This document shows positions 24,073 to 33,907 of a stretch of 64,000 bases of DNA, piece by piece. The notes below the pieces were generated by a model. It saw nothing but the letters and a program-made list of their open reading frames with translations. It was not told where the DNA came from and did not search any database. Origin of the DNA: Aeromicrobium wangtongii (GTDB lineage Bacteria > Actinomycetota > Actinomycetes > Propionibacteriales > Nocardioidaceae); the NCBI RefSeq assembly GCF_024584515.1, contig NZ_CP102173.1, positions 3,038,001 through 3,102,000 on the forward strand, in the 5' to 3' direction. A program made the position numbers and the translations under genes. How positions within the stretch are numbered: position 1 is the stretch's first letter; each line of letters begins with the position of its first letter.

Positions 24073-25914
24073 GTGTCGCAGACCCGGATCGCACTTGTCG
24101 TGCTATTTTTCGCCGCCCTCCTGGTGCCGGTGTCGCCTGCGCAGGCGGCATCGACCGTCCTGTGCACCGGGTACACCGCCTGCACCAAGGCGGGCTACTC
24201 CAATGCGGGCTACTCGGCGAAGCAGGGCACCAGCTACTGGGCCATGTACACGGGGACCAACTGCACCAACTACGCGGCGTACCGGTTGATCACGACCAAC
24301 GGCCTGCCCAACAAGCGTCCGGCCTCGGGTGTCGGCAACGCCCGCGACTGGGGCACCGCGATGGCCTCGGTCACCAACTCGACCCCGGCCGTCGGCGCGA
24401 TCGCGTGGTGGGGCCGGACCGGCAACCACGTCGCATACATCGAGAAGGTGGTGTCCTCCACCGAGATCTGGGTCTCCGAGTCCAACTGGAGCGGCGCCTT
24501 CGACTGGCGCAAGATCACCAAGTCCGGCAGCGGGTGGCCCGACGGCTTCATCCACTTCACGACACCGTCCCTGGTCAACTCCTCCGCGCCGGCCATCGTC
24601 GGCTCGACCCGGGTCGGCACGTCCATCAAGGCCTCCGTCGGCAGCTGGAGCCCCAGCCCCACCAGCTACACGTACCAGTGGTTGGCCGACGGCGCCCCGA
24701 TCAGCGGGGCGACCGCCAAGACCTTCACCCCCACGTCGTCCCTGCTCGGCCGGACCCTCACGGTCCTGGTCACCGCGGCCCACGGCGGATATCCCGCCGT
24801 CGGCGCCAGCTCCGCGCCCGCCACGGTGGCGCCAGGGACCATGACCGTCTCGGCACGCCCCGTCCTGAGCGGCACCGCGCAAGTGGGTGCCCGTCTGACG
24901 ACCACGGCCGGGACCTGGTCACGCAAGGACGCGACGGTCTCGTACCAGTGGTTCTCCGGCGAGACCCCGATCAAGGGCGCCACCGGGTCGACGTACACCG
25001 CGCGCTCGGTCGACATCGACCGGCCGGTCGCGGTCGAGGTCACGGCCAGCCGCGCAGGCTACTCACCGCTCACCGTGCGCAACGCGACCTCCGCGGTCGT
25101 CCCCGGGACGCTGACCCGCCGCACCGCTCCCAGCGTCTCCGGCACCCCCCGCGTGGGCTCTCGGCTCAGCGCGAACCCCGGCACCTGGTCACCCGCGGTC
25201 ACCGCCGACTTCCAGTGGTACGCCGACGGACGGGTGATCGCCGGCGCCACGGGCCAGACGTTCGTGCCGTCGCACCGCGAGCGTGGCGCGACGATCCGCG
25301 TGCGCGTCACCGCCCGCCGGCCGGGCTACACCTCCCAGTCGGCGACCTCGGCCGACACACCTGCCCTGACGGCCGGGCACATCACCGTCTCGGCGCCGGC
25401 TATCTCCGGCTCGGCCAGTGTCGGCTCGGTCCTGACCATCACACCGGGCACGTCCTCGCCCACGAACGCGTCGGTCCGGTACCAGTGGCTGCGGGACGGA
25501 AAGGTGCTCTCCGGAGCCACGGGCCGCACCCGGAAGGTCTCCTCGAACGATCTGGGGCACCGGCTGTCGGCACGCGTCGTCCACAAGGCGACCGGGTACT
25601 CCGCGCGCACCCTCACCACGGGGACGACCTCGCGGATCCGTTCGGCTGCCAAGGTCTCCGTGACGGCCAAGGCCGCGGGCAAGGGCAAGGTGTCGTTCAC
25701 GGTCAAGGTCAGCGCGAAGGGGGCCTCCCCCATCACCGGCACCCTCGCGGTGCGGGACGCCAATGGACGCTCCAGGACCGTCAAGATCGTGAAGGGGCGC
25801 GCGGTGTTCGCCCTGACCCGTCAGCCCGCCGGGACGCAGCGCTACGTCATGACGTTCCGTGCCACCAGCGCCGTCGCGTCAGCCACCAAGAACAAGACCG
25901 TCCGGGTGCGCTGA
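24073..25914 (+). CDS. Secreted CHAP-domain protein with four Ig-like repeats
   Basis: 613 residues. A signal peptide ends at PAQA-A (about residue 25). Residues 30-165 form a CHAP amidase/endopeptidase domain with the catalytic Cys64 in GTNCTNYAA, His119 in GNHVAYIEKV and Asn138 in SESNW. From about residue 170 four repeats of about 88 residues follow, each with a G..RVG..L, GTWS, YQW..DG..I.GAT and GYS pattern, then a C-terminal lysine-rich Ig-like domain (VSVTAKAAGKGKVSFTVKV). CHAP enzymes cleave peptidoglycan cross-links or stems; the repeats probably bind wall polymers or act as spacers. It sits as a single plus-strand gene in an otherwise conserved ribosomal region. Confidence 0.9.
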   Translation: MSQTRIALVVLFFAALLVPVSPAQAASTVLCTGYTACTKAGYSNAGYSAKQGTSYWAMYTGTNCTNYAAYRLITTNGLPNKRPASGVGNARDWGTAMASVTNSTPAVGAIAWWGRTGNHVAYIEKVVSSTEIWVSESNWSGAFDWRKITKSGSGWPDGFIHFTTPSLVNSSAPAIVGSTRVGTSIKASVGSWSPSPTSYTYQWLADGAPISGATAKTFTPTSSLLGRTLTVLVTAAHGGYPAVGASSAPATVAPGTMTVSARPVLSGTAQVGARLTTTAGTWSRKDATVSYQWFSGETPIKGATGSTYTARSVDIDRPVAVEVTASRAGYSPLTVRNATSAVVPGTLTRRTAPSVSGTPRVGSRLSANPGTWSPAVTADFQWYADGRVIAGATGQTFVPSHRERGATIRVRVTARRPGYTSQSATSADTPALTAGHITVSAPAISGSASVGSVLTITPGTSSPTNASVRYQWLRDGKVLSGATGRTRKVSSNDLGHRLSARVVHKATGYSARTLTTGTTSRIRSAAKVSVTAKAAGKGKVSFTVKVSAKGASPITGTLAVRDANGRSRTVKIVKGRAVFALTRQPAGTQRYVMTFRATSAVASATKNKTVRVR

Positions 25915-25927
25915 GCCGCACCCGATC

Positions 25928-26299
25928 TCACTCCGGCGAGTCGAACAGGACCCGCCAGGATCCGTCCACCTGCTCGGCCTGCCACTGCTCGTCGGCCTCA
26001 TCGGTGCCGAGGTCGACCGTCACAGTGGTGCTGCCGTCGACGGTGGCGCCCTGTTTCACGGTGATGCGATCCAGGTCGACCCCGTCGTCGGAGTACGAGC
26101 CGGCGAGGTCCTGGATCTGCTCGCAGTCGATCGCATCGGGCGTCACCACGATCTTCTTCACCTGCGCGCAGCTCCCGGCGTCGAGCGCGCCCAGCAGCCC
26201 CTTGACGGCTTCACCGGCACCGTCGCGAGCGGGTCCATCGGACTGCGAGCCGCACGCGGTCAGCACCAGGAGTGCGGCGACCACGGCGGTGCGGACCAT
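25928..26299 (-). CDS. Small lipoprotein
   Basis: 123 residues from ATG 26299, five bases after the map stop, so cotranscribed with map. MVRTAVVAALLVLTAC is a lipoprotein signal with lipobox LTAC (Cys16). The mature part has two further cysteines (GSCAQVKKI and AIDCEQI) and ends with WQAEQVDGSWRVLFDS, similar in character to the NTF2/DUF4878-like domains of actinobacterial lipoproteins; that likeness is an impression only. It is convergent with the CHAP gene, 13 bases away. Confidence 0.75.
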   Translation of the reverse strand: MVRTAVVAALLVLTACGSQSDGPARDGAGEAVKGLLGALDAGSCAQVKKIVVTPDAIDCEQIQDLAGSYSDDGVDLDRITVKQGATVDGSTTVTVDLGTDEADEQWQAEQVDGSWRVLFDSPE

Positions 26300-26304
26300 G
26301 TGGA

Positions 26305-27117
26305 TCAGTCTCCCCCATAGGGCACGCCGAGCGCAGCCAGACGCTCGCGGCCGCCGTCCAGTGCGGTGAGCACCCAGGCGCCGGTGTCGGTCAGCGTGAA
26401 CGTGTTCTCGAAGTGCGCGGCCCACGACCCGTCGGTCGTCACGACCGTCCAGTCGTCGGCGAGTGTGCGGGTCTGGTGCGTGCCCAGGGTCACCATGGGC
26501 TCCACCGCCAGCGCAAGGCCCTTCACCAGCTTGGGGCCGCGGCGCGGCTTGCCGTAGTTGGGGACGTCCGGCGCCTGGTGCATCTCCGTGCCGATCCCGT
26601 GGCCCGTGTACCCCTCGACGATCCCGTAGTCGCCGGCGCTGACGATCGCGGTCTCGACGGCGTGGCTGATGTCGCCGACCCGGCCGCCGATGGTGGCTGC
26701 GGCGATGCCACGCCACATCGCGTCCTCGGTGGCGCGCAGCAGGGCGGTGACCTCGTCGGGCACCTCGCCGATCGCGACCGTCACCGCCGCGTCGCCGTGC
26801 CAGCCGTCGACGACCGCCCCGCAGTCGATCGACACGATGTCGCCGTCGCGCAGGACGCGGTCGCCGGGGATGCCGTGAACGACCTCGTCGTTGACCGAGG
26901 TGCAGATGACCCCCGGGAAGCCGTGGTAGCCCAGGAAGTTGGACGTCGCGCCCGCCGACGCGATCGCGTCGCGGGCGATCGTGTCCAGGTCGGAGGTCGT
27001 CATGCCGGCCCGGACCTCGGCGGTCAGCAGCTCCAGCGTGCGGCCCACGACCAGACCCGCCGACCGCATCGTGGCGATCTGCTCGGGTGTCTTGATCTGG
27101 ATGCCGCGGTCGAACAT
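26305..27117 (-). CDS. map: Type I methionine aminopeptidase
   Basis: 270 residues. It removes the initiator Met from nascent proteins. The five dinuclear metal ligands are present in context: SIDCGAVVDGWHGDAA (two Asp), GHGIGTEMH (His), AVEPMVTLG (Glu) and HFENTFTLTD (Glu). The ATG is five bases after the adk stop, in the order secY-adk-map. There is no N-terminal SH3-type extension, so it is the short actinobacterial form. Confidence 0.96.
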   Translation of the reverse strand: MFDRGIQIKTPEQIATMRSAGLVVGRTLELLTAEVRAGMTTSDLDTIARDAIASAGATSNFLGYHGFPGVICTSVNDEVVHGIPGDRVLRDGDIVSIDCGAVVDGWHGDAAVTVAIGEVPDEVTALLRATEDAMWRGIAAATIGGRVGDISHAVETAIVSAGDYGIVEGYTGHGIGTEMHQAPDVPNYGKPRRGPKLVKGLALAVEPMVTLGTHQTRTLADDWTVVTTDGSWAAHFENTFTLTDTGAWVLTALDGGRERLAALGVPYGGD

Positions 27118-27122
27118 GGGGC

Positions 27123-27689
27123 TCAGCTCGAGGGGAGCGCCGCGTCGATGCGGCGGGTGACCTCGTCGACGTCGCCGACGCCGTCGACCTGGATCAGCAG
27201 GCCGCGTGATCCGTAGATCTCCAGCAACGGCGCCGTCTCGGCCGTGTAGACCTCCTGGCGGTGCCGGATGACGTCCTCGGTGTCATCGGCGCGCCCGCTG
27301 GTCTCGGCACGCTTCAGCAACCGCTGGATCAGCTCCTCGGGATCAACGACGAGCTCGATGACACCGTCCAGCCCGTTGCCCAGCTCGTCCAGGATCTGGT
27401 CGAGCTTGTGGACCTGGTCGACCGTGCGCGGGTAGCCGTCCAGCAGGAAGGACTCCCGGGCGTCGTCCTGCGCAAGACGGTCCTTGACCATCGCATTGGT
27501 CACCTCGTCGGGAACGTACTCCCCCGCGTCCATGTACCGCTGCGCGATCTGACCCAGCTCGGTCTGGTCGCGAACGTTGGCACGGAAGATGTCGCCGGTC
27601 GAGATGTGCGCCCCACCGATGCGCTGGGCCAGCGCGACGGCCTGGGTTCCCTTGCCCGCACCGGGCGGGCCCATGATGAGGAGTCGCAT
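27123..27689 (-). CDS. adk: Adenylate kinase
   Basis: 188 residues from ATG 27689, whose A is shared with the secY stop (TAATG). It catalyses ATP + AMP = 2 ADP. The P-loop is [10 protein letters not shown] (residues 7-16), the AMP-binding region is [11 protein letters not shown] and [11 protein letters not shown]. The LID is the short type: [18 protein letters not shown] without the zinc-finger insertion, as is usual in actinobacteria. Confidence 0.97.
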   Translation of the reverse strand: MRLLIMGPPGAGKGTQAVALAQRIGGAHISTGDIFRANVRDQTELGQIAQRYMDAGEYVPDEVTNAMVKDRLAQDDARESFLLDGYPRTVDQVHKLDQILDELGNGLDGVIELVVDPEELIQRLLKRAETSGRADDTEDVIRHRQEVYTAETAPLLEIYGSRGLLIQVDGVGDVDEVTRRIDAALPSS

Positions 27690-28993
27690 TACTTCAAGAA
27701 CCCTTCGTAGTTGCGCTGCTGCAGCTGGCTCTCGATCTGCTTGACGGTGTCGAGACCCACGCCGACGATGATGAGCAGGGTCGTGCCGCCGAACGGGAAG
27801 TTCTGACTGGCGCCGATCAACGCGATCGCGATCATCGGGATCAGCGCGATCAGACCCAGGTAGAGGGCGCCCGGGGCGGTGATGCGGCTCAGGACGTACG
27901 CGAGGTAGTCCTGCGTCGGCCGACCCGCTCGGATGCCCGGGATGAAGCCGCCGTACTTCTTCATGTTGTCGGCGACCTCTTCGGGGTTGAAGGTGATCGA
28001 CACGTAGAAGTACGTGAAGAACACGATCAGCAGGAAGAAGGTGATCATGTAGATCGGGTGATCGCCCTTGACGAAGTTGTCGTTGATCCACGTCGCCCAG
28101 GACGCGCCGGAGTTGAACTGCGCCATCAGGGCCGGCAGGTACATCAGGCTCGAGGCGAAGATGACCGGGATGATGCCGGCCTGGTTGACCTTGAGCGGGA
28201 TGTAGGTCGAGGACCCGCCGAACATCCGGCGACCGACCATCCGCTTCGCGTACTGCACCGGGATGCGTCGCTGCGCCTGCTCGATGAAGATCACGGCCGC
28301 CACGATGACCAGGCCGATGGCGATGACCGCGATGAACGTGGGCCAGCCCTTCTGCTGCTTGATCAGCCACATCGCGCCCGGGAAGGTCGCCACGACCTGC
28401 GTGAAGATCAGGATCGACATGCCGTTGCCGACGCCGCGGTCGGTGATGAGCTCACCGAGCCACATGATGACCGCCGTGCCGGCGACCATCGTCAGGACGA
28501 TCAGCAGGAACGACCAGATGCTGTCCGGGTGATACAGCAGCGGCCCTGTCTCGGAGCCGCCGAACAGGTTGCCACTGCGGGCCAGCGCCACGATGCCCGT
28601 GGCTTGCAAGATGGCCAGTCCCAGCGTGAGGTAGCGCGTGTACTGGGTGATCTTGGTCTGTCCGGACTGGCCCTCCTTCTTGAGGGCCTCCAGACGAGGG
28701 ATCACGACGACCAGCAGCTGCAGGATGATGCTCGCGGTGATGTACGGCATGATGCCCAGCGCGAAGACCGTCAGCTGGAGCAGCGCTCCGCCGGAGAAGA
28801 CGTTGATGAGGGCGAACAAGCTGCTGTTGTCGCCGGTCGAGGCGGCCTCGACGGAGTCCCGCACATTGCCCACGTTGATGCCCGGGGCGGGCATCGTGGA
28901 GCCGAGGCGGAACAGCACGATGATGAACAGGACGAAGAGGATCTTCTTCCGAAGGTCTGGCGTCCGGAACGCGTGGACGAAGGCGCTGAGCAC
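27689..28993 (-). CDS. secY: Protein translocase subunit SecY
   Basis: 434 residues from GTG 28993, ten predicted transmembrane helices, the channel of the Sec translocon. [20 protein letters not shown] is the first helix. [15 protein letters not shown], the cytosolic loop around [21 protein letters not shown], and [20 protein letters not shown] are conserved. The start choice is set by GAGGAGG about six bases before the GTG; the upstream ATGs at 29014 and 29008 lie before that ribosome site and are rejected. It leads secY-adk-map-lipoprotein. Confidence 0.95.
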   Translation of the reverse strand: MLSAFVHAFRTPDLRKKILFVLFIIVLFRLGSTMPAPGINVGNVRDSVEAASTGDNSSLFALINVFSGGALLQLTVFALGIMPYITASIILQLLVVVIPRLEALKKEGQSGQTKITQYTRYLTLGLAILQATGIVALARSGNLFGGSETGPLLYHPDSIWSFLLIVLTMVAGTAVIMWLGELITDRGVGNGMSILIFTQVVATFPGAMWLIKQQKGWPTFIAVIAIGLVIVAAVIFIEQAQRRIPVQYAKRMVGRRMFGGSSTYIPLKVNQAGIIPVIFASSLMYLPALMAQFNSGASWATWINDNFVKGDHPIYMITFFLLIVFFTYFYVSITFNPEEVADNMKKYGGFIPGIRAGRPTQDYLAYVLSRITAPGALYLGLIALIPMIAIALIGASQNFPFGGTTLLIIVGVGLDTVKQIESQLQQRNYEGFLK

Positions 28994-29055
28994 CGCGATC
29001 CTCCTCATGCACATACGTGCGTCTGAAAAATTCGTGCGTCGGTATGACGGACAAA

Positions 29056-29073
29056 AGCGGGCTTGCGCCCGCT
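29056..29073 (-). terminator. Intrinsic terminator after rplO
   Basis: On the minus strand AGCGGGC-GCAA-GCCCGCT is followed immediately by TTTTGT. It is the second of two stems between rplO and secY and the better intrinsic terminator of the two. It implies that secY-adk-map is a separate transcript, or is reached only by readthrough. Confidence 0.75.
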
Positions 29074-29100
29074 AGGTGACTCTAACAGCCACCGAAGCAG

Positions 29101-29128
29101 CCGGGGCAGGACGTGGGTCCTGCCCCGG
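29101..29128 (-). terminator. Strong hairpin immediately after rplO
   Basis: CCGGGGCAGGAC (29101-29112) and GTCCTGCCCCGG (29117-29128) form a perfect 12-bp stem with a four-base loop, beginning seven bases after the rplO stop. No T-run follows. It may stabilise the mRNA 3' end or work with the second hairpin. Confidence 0.65.
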
Positions 29129-29135
29129 GACAGCA

Positions 29136-29579
29136 TCAACCAAGAACGGTGACGCTGCCTCCTGCTGCTTCGATCTTGCTCTTGGCCGAGGCGGAGAACT
29201 TGTCCGCCGTGACCTGGACCTTGACCGTGATGTCGCCCTGTCCGAGCACCTTCACGGGACGGCCCTTGCGGACGGCACCGTTGGCGACCAGCGAGGCCAC
29301 GTCGATGTCACCGCCCTCGGGGTACAGCTCCTCGATGCGATCGAGGTTGACGACCTGGTACTCCTCGCGGAACGGGTTCTTGAACCCCTTCAGCTTCGGC
29401 AGGCGCATGTGGATGGGAACCTGTCCACCCTCGAAGCCGGCGGAGACCTGGTAACGGGCCTTGGTGCCCTTGGTTCCACGTCCGGCCGTCTTGCCCTTGG
29501 AGCCCTCACCGCGACCCACACGGGTCTTGGCGGTCTTGGCTCCGGGCGCGGGGCGCAGGTGGTGCAGCTTGAGCGCCAT
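29136..29579 (-). CDS. rplO: Ribosomal protein L15 (uL15)
   Basis: 147 residues, last gene of the spc part. [34 protein letters not shown] and [20 protein letters not shown] are the conserved rRNA-binding regions. The ATG follows the rpmD stop by two bases. Two hairpins follow. Confidence 0.97.
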   Translation of the reverse strand: MALKLHHLRPAPGAKTAKTRVGRGEGSKGKTAGRGTKGTKARYQVSAGFEGGQVPIHMRLPKLKGFKNPFREEYQVVNLDRIEELYPEGGDIDVASLVANGAVRKGRPVKVLGQGDITVKVQVTADKFSASAKSKIEAAGGSVTVLG

Positions 29580-29581
29580 GA

Positions 29582-29779
29582 TTAGTTCTTCCCTTCATCG
29601 GTCAGAACCACGACGTCCACGAGGTGCGGGATGGACGTGGCCATTCCGCGGATCTCGGGACGATCCTCGACGACGACGACGTCACCGATCCGCTTGAGAC
29701 CGAGTGAGCGCAGCGTGTCGCGCTGGTTCTGCTTGCGTCCGATAGCGGACTTGGTCTGGGTCACCTGGAGCTTGGCCAT
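29582..29779 (-). CDS. rpmD: Ribosomal protein L30 (uL30)
   Basis: 65 residues, the bacterial short form: [20 protein letters not shown] and [20 protein letters not shown]. Its ATG overlaps the rpsE stop by one base (TGATG). L30 is lost in some bacteria; here it is intact. Confidence 0.96.
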   Translation of the reverse strand: MAKLQVTQTKSAIGRKQNQRDTLRSLGLKRIGDVVVVEDRPEIRGMATSIPHLVDVVVLTDEGKN

Positions 29780-30396
29780 CAGACACCTGCCCCGGCGTCA
29801 GCCTTGGCCTTGGCCTCGGCGATACCTTCCCGGCCGGCCCGCAGCAGGGCCGCCGGAGCGACCTGCTCGACCGGCAGGCCGCGACGCTGGGCAACAGCCT
29901 CCGGCGACTCGAGCAGGCGCAGGGCCGCCACGGTCGCGTGGACGATGTTGATCGCGTTGGACGAACCCAGCGACTTGGACAGGACGTCGTGGACGCCTGC
30001 CGCCTCGAGCACGGCGCGCACCGGGCCACCGGCGATGACGCCGGTACCGGGCGATGCGGGACGCAGGAAGACGACGCCAGCCGCCTTCTCGCCCTGCACC
30101 GGGTGCGGGATCGTGCCCTGGATGCGCGGGACGCGGAAGAAGGACTTCTTCGCCTCCTCGACACCCTTGGCGATGGCCGTGGGAACTTCCTTGGCCTTGC
30201 CGTAGCCGATGCCGACCTGACCATCGCCGTCCCCGACGATCACCAGGGCGGTGAAGCTGAAGCGACGACCACCCTTGACGACCTTGGCGACACGGTTGAT
30301 CGTGACGACCTTCTCGATGTACTGCGACTTCTCGGCGCCGCGATCGTTTCCACGACCGCGTCCGCCTCCGCCTCCGCGGCGCTGCTGCCCGCTCAT
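29779..30396 (-). CDS. rpsE: Ribosomal protein S5 (uS5)
   Basis: 205 residues. The first 20 residues are Gly/Arg-rich ([17 protein letters not shown]), an actinobacterial addition. The S5 double-stranded-RNA-binding domain follows with [20 protein letters not shown] and [19 protein letters not shown], then the C-terminal domain with [16 protein letters not shown]. The loop residues linked to spectinomycin binding (VVKGGRRF) are unmodified. Confidence 0.97.
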   Translation of the reverse strand: MSGQQRRGGGGGRGRGNDRGAEKSQYIEKVVTINRVAKVVKGGRRFSFTALVIVGDGDGQVGIGYGKAKEVPTAIAKGVEEAKKSFFRVPRIQGTIPHPVQGEKAAGVVFLRPASPGTGVIAGGPVRAVLEAAGVHDVLSKSLGSSNAINIVHATVAALRLLESPEAVAQRRGLPVEQVAPAALLRAGREGIAEAKAKADAGAGV

Positions 30397-30439
30397 GCGG
30401 CACTCCTCACGATTGAGTGAATTTCAGTGGTGATGGTCA

Positions 30440-30823
30440 TCAGAACTCCAGTCCGCCCTCGCGAGCGCCGTCGGCCACAGCCGCGACCCGTCCCGCGTAC
30501 TTGTTGCCGGCGCGGTCGAAGACGACCGTCTCGACACCAGCGGCCTTGGCGCGGTCGGCAACGAGCTCGCCGACGCGCTTGGCCTTGGCGGTCTTGTCAC
30601 CGTCGAGCCCGCGCAGGTCGGCCTCCATGGTCGACGCCGAGGCCAGCGTGTGCCCCTGCAGGTCGTCCACGATCTGAGCGACCATGTGCTTGCTGGAGCG
30701 CGTGATGACGAGGCGCGGACGCTCCGCCGAGCCGTGGATCTTCTTGCGACCACGGATCTGGCGACGCAGACGCGACGCCGTACGGCCCTTGATGCTCTTG
30801 TTGTGCCTGATCGAGATAGCCAT
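30440..30823 (-). CDS. rplR: Ribosomal protein L18 (uL18)
   Basis: 127 residues: [39 protein letters not shown] and the C-terminal [19 protein letters not shown], which is the 5S rRNA-binding fold. It lies three bases after rplF ends and 43 bases before rpsE. Confidence 0.97.
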   Translation of the reverse strand: MAISIRHNKSIKGRTASRLRRQIRGRKKIHGSAERPRLVITRSSKHMVAQIVDDLQGHTLASASTMEADLRGLDGDKTAKAKRVGELVADRAKAAGVETVVFDRAGNKYAGRVAAVADGAREGGLEF

Positions 30824-30826
30824 GAG

Positions 30827-31369
30827 CTACTTACCAGCCTTTCCGACCTTGCGGCGGACATGTTCGCCGGCATAGCGCACACCCTTGCCCTTGTAGGGCT
30901 CGGGCTTGCGGATCTTGCGGATGTTCGCTGCGACCTCACCGACGGCCTGCTTGTCGATGCCGTGGACGGCGAACTTGGTGGGCGACTCGACCGTGAACGT
31001 GATGCCCTCGGGAGCCTTGATCGGCACCGGGTGGCTGAACCCGAGCGCGAACTCGAGGTCAGTCGGGCCCTTGGCCGCGACGCGGTAGCCGACGCCGACG
31101 ATCTCGAGCTTCTTCTCGTAGCCCTCGGTGACACCGACGACCATGTTGCTGATCAGGGTGCGCGAGAGGCCGTGGAGAGCCTTGCTCTTGCGCTCGTCGT
31201 TGGGACGCTCGACGGACAGCGTGCCGTCGTCGCTCTTGGAGACCGTGATGGGCTCCGCGACGGTGTGGCTGAGCTCGCCCTTCGGGCCCTTGACGCGAAC
31301 GTCCTGGCCGTCGATGGTGACCTCGACGCCCGCGGGAATCGTGACTGGAATCTTGCCAATGCGTGACAT
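30827..31369 (-). CDS. rplF: Ribosomal protein L6 (uL6)
   Basis: 180 residues: [32 protein letters not shown] and the C-terminal signature [15 protein letters not shown]. Two tandem L6 folds at normal length. It begins 14 bases after rpsH. Confidence 0.97.
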   Translation of the reverse strand: MSRIGKIPVTIPAGVEVTIDGQDVRVKGPKGELSHTVAEPITVSKSDDGTLSVERPNDERKSKALHGLSRTLISNMVVGVTEGYEKKLEIVGVGYRVAAKGPTDLEFALGFSHPVPIKAPEGITFTVESPTKFAVHGIDKQAVGEVAANIRKIRKPEPYKGKGVRYAGEHVRRKVGKAGK

Positions 31370-31383
31370 GTGTCAGACCCCTC

Positions 31384-31791
31384 TCACCAGACGTAGGCGA
31401 GGACTTCTCCGCCTACGCCCTTCTGGTTGGCCTGGCGGTCCGTGAGCAGACCCTGGCTGGTGGAAATGATGGCGACACCGAGGCCACCGAGCACCTTGGG
31501 CAGACCGGTCGACTTCGCGTACACGCGAAGGCCCGGCTTGCTGATGCGGCGGATGCCGGCGATCGAACGCTCGCGGTGCGGTCCGTACTTGAGGGTGATG
31601 GTCAGCGTCTTGCCGACCTCGCCCTCCTTGGGCTCGGCGACGTCGATCGACGTGATGTAGCCCTCCTGCTTCAGGATCTCGGCGACGCCGGCCTTCAGCT
31701 TGGAGTAGGGCATGCTCACGCTGTCGTGATACGCCTGATTGCCGTTGCGGACACGCGTGAGCATGTCTGCGATCGGATCGGTCATTGTCAT
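31384..31791 (-). CDS. rpsH: Ribosomal protein S8 (uS8)
   Basis: 135 residues, [20 protein letters not shown]. The two in-frame ATGs six bases apart are both possible; the MTMTDP form is usual in the group. The C terminus [22 protein letters not shown] is complete. In E. coli S8 represses the spc operon by binding near the rplE start; no equivalent structure is assigned here. Confidence 0.96.
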   Translation of the reverse strand: MTMTDPIADMLTRVRNGNQAYHDSVSMPYSKLKAGVAEILKQEGYITSIDVAEPKEGEVGKTLTITLKYGPHRERSIAGIRRISKPGLRVYAKSTGLPKVLGGLGVAIISTSQGLLTDRQANQKGVGGEVLAYVW

Positions 31792-31884
31792 TGCTGGTGT
31801 TCCATTTCTCGCCGCGGTTTCCGTCTCGTCCTCGCAAGGAGTGGGAGGGGACCTACGACGTGCTGGGGTGATGAAAAGTTGTGA

Positions 31885-32070
31885 CTACCAGGAGCTCTTG
31901 GTGATGCCCGGCAGCTCGCCGCGGTGTGCCATCTCGCGAAGGCAGATGCGGCAGAGGCCGAACTTCTTGTAGACCGAGCGGGGTCGGCCACAACGCTGGC
32001 AGCGGGTGTAACCGCGGACCGCGAACTTGGGCTTGCGGGCGGCCTTGACCTTGAGTCCAGTCTTCGCCAT
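31885..32070 (-). CDS. rpsN: Ribosomal protein S14, zinc-binding type (uS14)
   Basis: 61 residues, the short type Z. Two CxxC pairs, CQRC and CRIC, form the zinc site in [18 protein letters not shown] then [17 protein letters not shown]. This is the primary copy in the spc operon; a zinc-free paralogue, if any, is outside the window. The ATG is one base after rplE ends, and rpsH follows after 93 bases. Confidence 0.96.
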   Translation of the reverse strand: MAKTGLKVKAARKPKFAVRGYTRCQRCGRPRSVYKKFGLCRICLREMAHRGELPGITKSSW

Positions 32071-32071
32071 G

Positions 32072-32638
32072 TCAGTTCTCCTTGTAGGGGAAGCCGAGCA
32101 GCTTGAGCAGCGCGCGCCCCTCGTCGTCGTTGGTAGCCGTGGTGACGACCGTGATGTCCATGCCGCGCGAACGGTCGATCTTGTCCTGGTCGATCTCGTG
32201 GAACATGACCTGCTCGGTCAGACCGAACGTGTAGTTGCCACGTCCGTCGAACTGCTTGGGGCTCAGGCCGCGGAAGTCGCGGATGCGGGGCAGCGCGAGC
32301 GTCAGCAGACGATCGAGGAACTCCCACATGCGGTCGCCGCGCAGCGTGACGTGCGTGCCGATCGGCATGCCCTCACGCAGCTTGAACTGGGCGATGGACT
32401 TGCGAGCCTTGGTGACCTGCGGCTTCTGGCCGGTGATCGCGGTGAGGTCGCGGATGGCGCCCTCGATCAGCTTGCCGTCGCGGGCTGCCTCGCCGACGCC
32501 CATGTTGACGACGATCTTGGTCAGCGCAGGAACCTGCATGACGTTGTCGTAGTCGAACTGCTCACGCAGCGCGGGGAGGATCTCCTCGCGGTAACGCGTC
32601 TTCAGGCGGGGAGCCGCCGTAGTGGTCGTGTCAGCCAT
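32072..32638 (-). CDS. rplE: Ribosomal protein L5 (uL5)
   Basis: 188 residues. It binds 5S rRNA and contacts the P-site tRNA. The conserved parts are [60 protein letters not shown] and [17 protein letters not shown]. The Ala/Thr N terminus ([15 protein letters not shown]) is a short actinobacterial extension. Confidence 0.97.
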   Translation of the reverse strand: MADTTTTAAPRLKTRYREEILPALREQFDYDNVMQVPALTKIVVNMGVGEAARDGKLIEGAIRDLTAITGQKPQVTKARKSIAQFKLREGMPIGTHVTLRGDRMWEFLDRLLTLALPRIRDFRGLSPKQFDGRGNYTFGLTEQVMFHEIDQDKIDRSRGMDITVVTTATNDDEGRALLKLLGFPYKEN

Positions 32639-32640
32639 GC

Positions 32641-33003
32641 TCAGATCTCCTTTCCGGTCTTCTTGGCGATGCGGACGCTGCGCTGTGCCGAGTAGGTCGA
32701 GCCGTCGGGACGCGTCTTGGTGACGTCGTCGCGACGGTAACCGACGCGAGTCGGCTCCTTGTCGGCGAGCAGCATGACGTTCGAGATGTGGATGGGGGCC
32801 TCGCTCGTGATGATGCCGCCCGAGCCCACGCCACCGGCCTGCGAAGGCTTGGTGTGGCGCTTGACGCGGTTGACGCCCTCCACGATGACGCGGTTGTGCT
32901 CAGCGAGCACCTCGATGACCGAACCGGTCACGCCCTTGTCCTTGCCCGCGATGACCTTGACCTGGTCACCCTTGCGAATGCTGACGGTGCCTTTGCGGGC
33001 CAT
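32641..33003 (-). CDS. rplX: Ribosomal protein L24 (uL24)
   Basis: 120 residues from ATG 33003, with the KOW motif [20 protein letters not shown] near the N terminus. The frame is open upstream through rplN and is rejected there. The start is one base after the rplN stop. Confidence 0.97.
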   Translation of the reverse strand: MARKGTVSIRKGDQVKVIAGKDKGVTGSVIEVLAEHNRVIVEGVNRVKRHTKPSQAGGVGSGGIITSEAPIHISNVMLLADKEPTRVGYRRDDVTKTRPDGSTYSAQRSVRIAKKTGKEI

Positions 33004-33004
33004 G

Positions 33005-33373
33005 TCAGAGCACCTCCGGTGCGAGAGAGATGATGCGCATGAACTTCTTGTCGCGAAGCTCACGGCCGACGGGGCCGAAGATGCGCGTTCCGCGCGGATC
33101 TCCGTCCGCCTTGAGAATGACGGCTGCGTTCTCGTCGAACTTGATGTACGAGCCATCCGGACGACGGCGCTCCTTGACGGTGCGCACGACGACAGCCTTG
33201 ACGACATCACCCTTCTTGACGTTTCCGCCGGGGATGGCGTCCTTGACGGTGGCGACGATGGTGTCACCGATGCCCGCGTAGCGACGGCCTGAACCACCGA
33301 GGACACGGATGCAGAGGATTTCCTTTGCACCGGTGTTGTCGGCGACCTTGAGTCGAGACTCCTGCTGAATCAT
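33005..33373 (-). CDS. rplN: Ribosomal protein L14 (uL14)
   Basis: 122 residues: [40 protein letters not shown] and the C-terminal [20 protein letters not shown]. It is highly conserved and unmodified in length. It lies ten bases after rpsQ. Confidence 0.98.
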   Translation of the reverse strand: MIQQESRLKVADNTGAKEILCIRVLGGSGRRYAGIGDTIVATVKDAIPGGNVKKGDVVKAVVVRTVKERRRPDGSYIKFDENAAVILKADGDPRGTRIFGPVGRELRDKKFMRIISLAPEVL

Positions 33374-33383
33374 CTGTCGTCTC

Positions 33384-33671
33384 CTACTTGGCCTTCTCGA
33401 GGATCTCGACGATGCGCCAACGCTTGGTCGCCGAGAGCGGACGGGTCTCCATGATCAGGACCCGGTCGCCGATGCCGGCAGCGTTGGACTCGTCGTGAGC
33501 CTTGAGCTTGATGTTGCGACGCAGGACCTTGCCGTAGAGGGCGTGCTTGACACGGTCCTCGACGTTGACCACAACGGTCTTGTCCATCTTGTCGCTGACG
33601 ACAAGACCCTCACGGGTCTTGCGCGCGGTGCGTTCGGTGGTCACTGCTTCGTCCTTCTTCTTCTCGGTCAT
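33384..33671 (-). CDS. rpsQ: Ribosomal protein S17 (uS17)
   Basis: 95 residues. The OB-fold core [20 protein letters not shown] and [20 protein letters not shown] is preceded by a charged tail of about 15 residues ([15 protein letters not shown]). Its ATG overlaps the rpmC stop (ATGA). Confidence 0.97.
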   Translation of the reverse strand: MTEKKKDEAVTTERTARKTREGLVVSDKMDKTVVVNVEDRVKHALYGKVLRRNIKLKAHDESNAAGIGDRVLIMETRPLSATKRWRIVEILEKAK

Positions 33672-33907
33672 GCCTGCGCCCCCTCAGCTGAAGAGTCCTC
33701 GACGATGCCGAGCTCGCGCTCACGCATGACGGTGTAGATGCGGGCGATGTCCTTGCGCACTGCCCGGAGCCGGGCGGTGTTGTCCAGCTGGCCAGTGGCG
33801 TTCTGGAAGCGCAGGTTGAACAGCTCTTCCTTGGACTCGGCCAGCTTCTGCGCCAGGTCCTCGGCGCTCACGGCGCGCAGCTCTGCGGCGGTGGTCACTG
33901 CAGCCAT
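33668..33907 (-). CDS. rpmC: Ribosomal protein L29 (uL29)
   Basis: 79 residues from ATG 33907, whose start overlaps the rplP stop (TGATG), with AGGTGAG upstream as ribosome site. An in-frame GTG one codon earlier is less likely. The conserved helices are [20 protein letters not shown] and [20 protein letters not shown] short acidic tail follows. Confidence 0.96.
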   Translation of the reverse strand: MAAVTTAAELRAVSAEDLAQKLAESKEELFNLRFQNATGQLDNTARLRAVRKDIARIYTVMRERELGIVEDSSAEGAQA

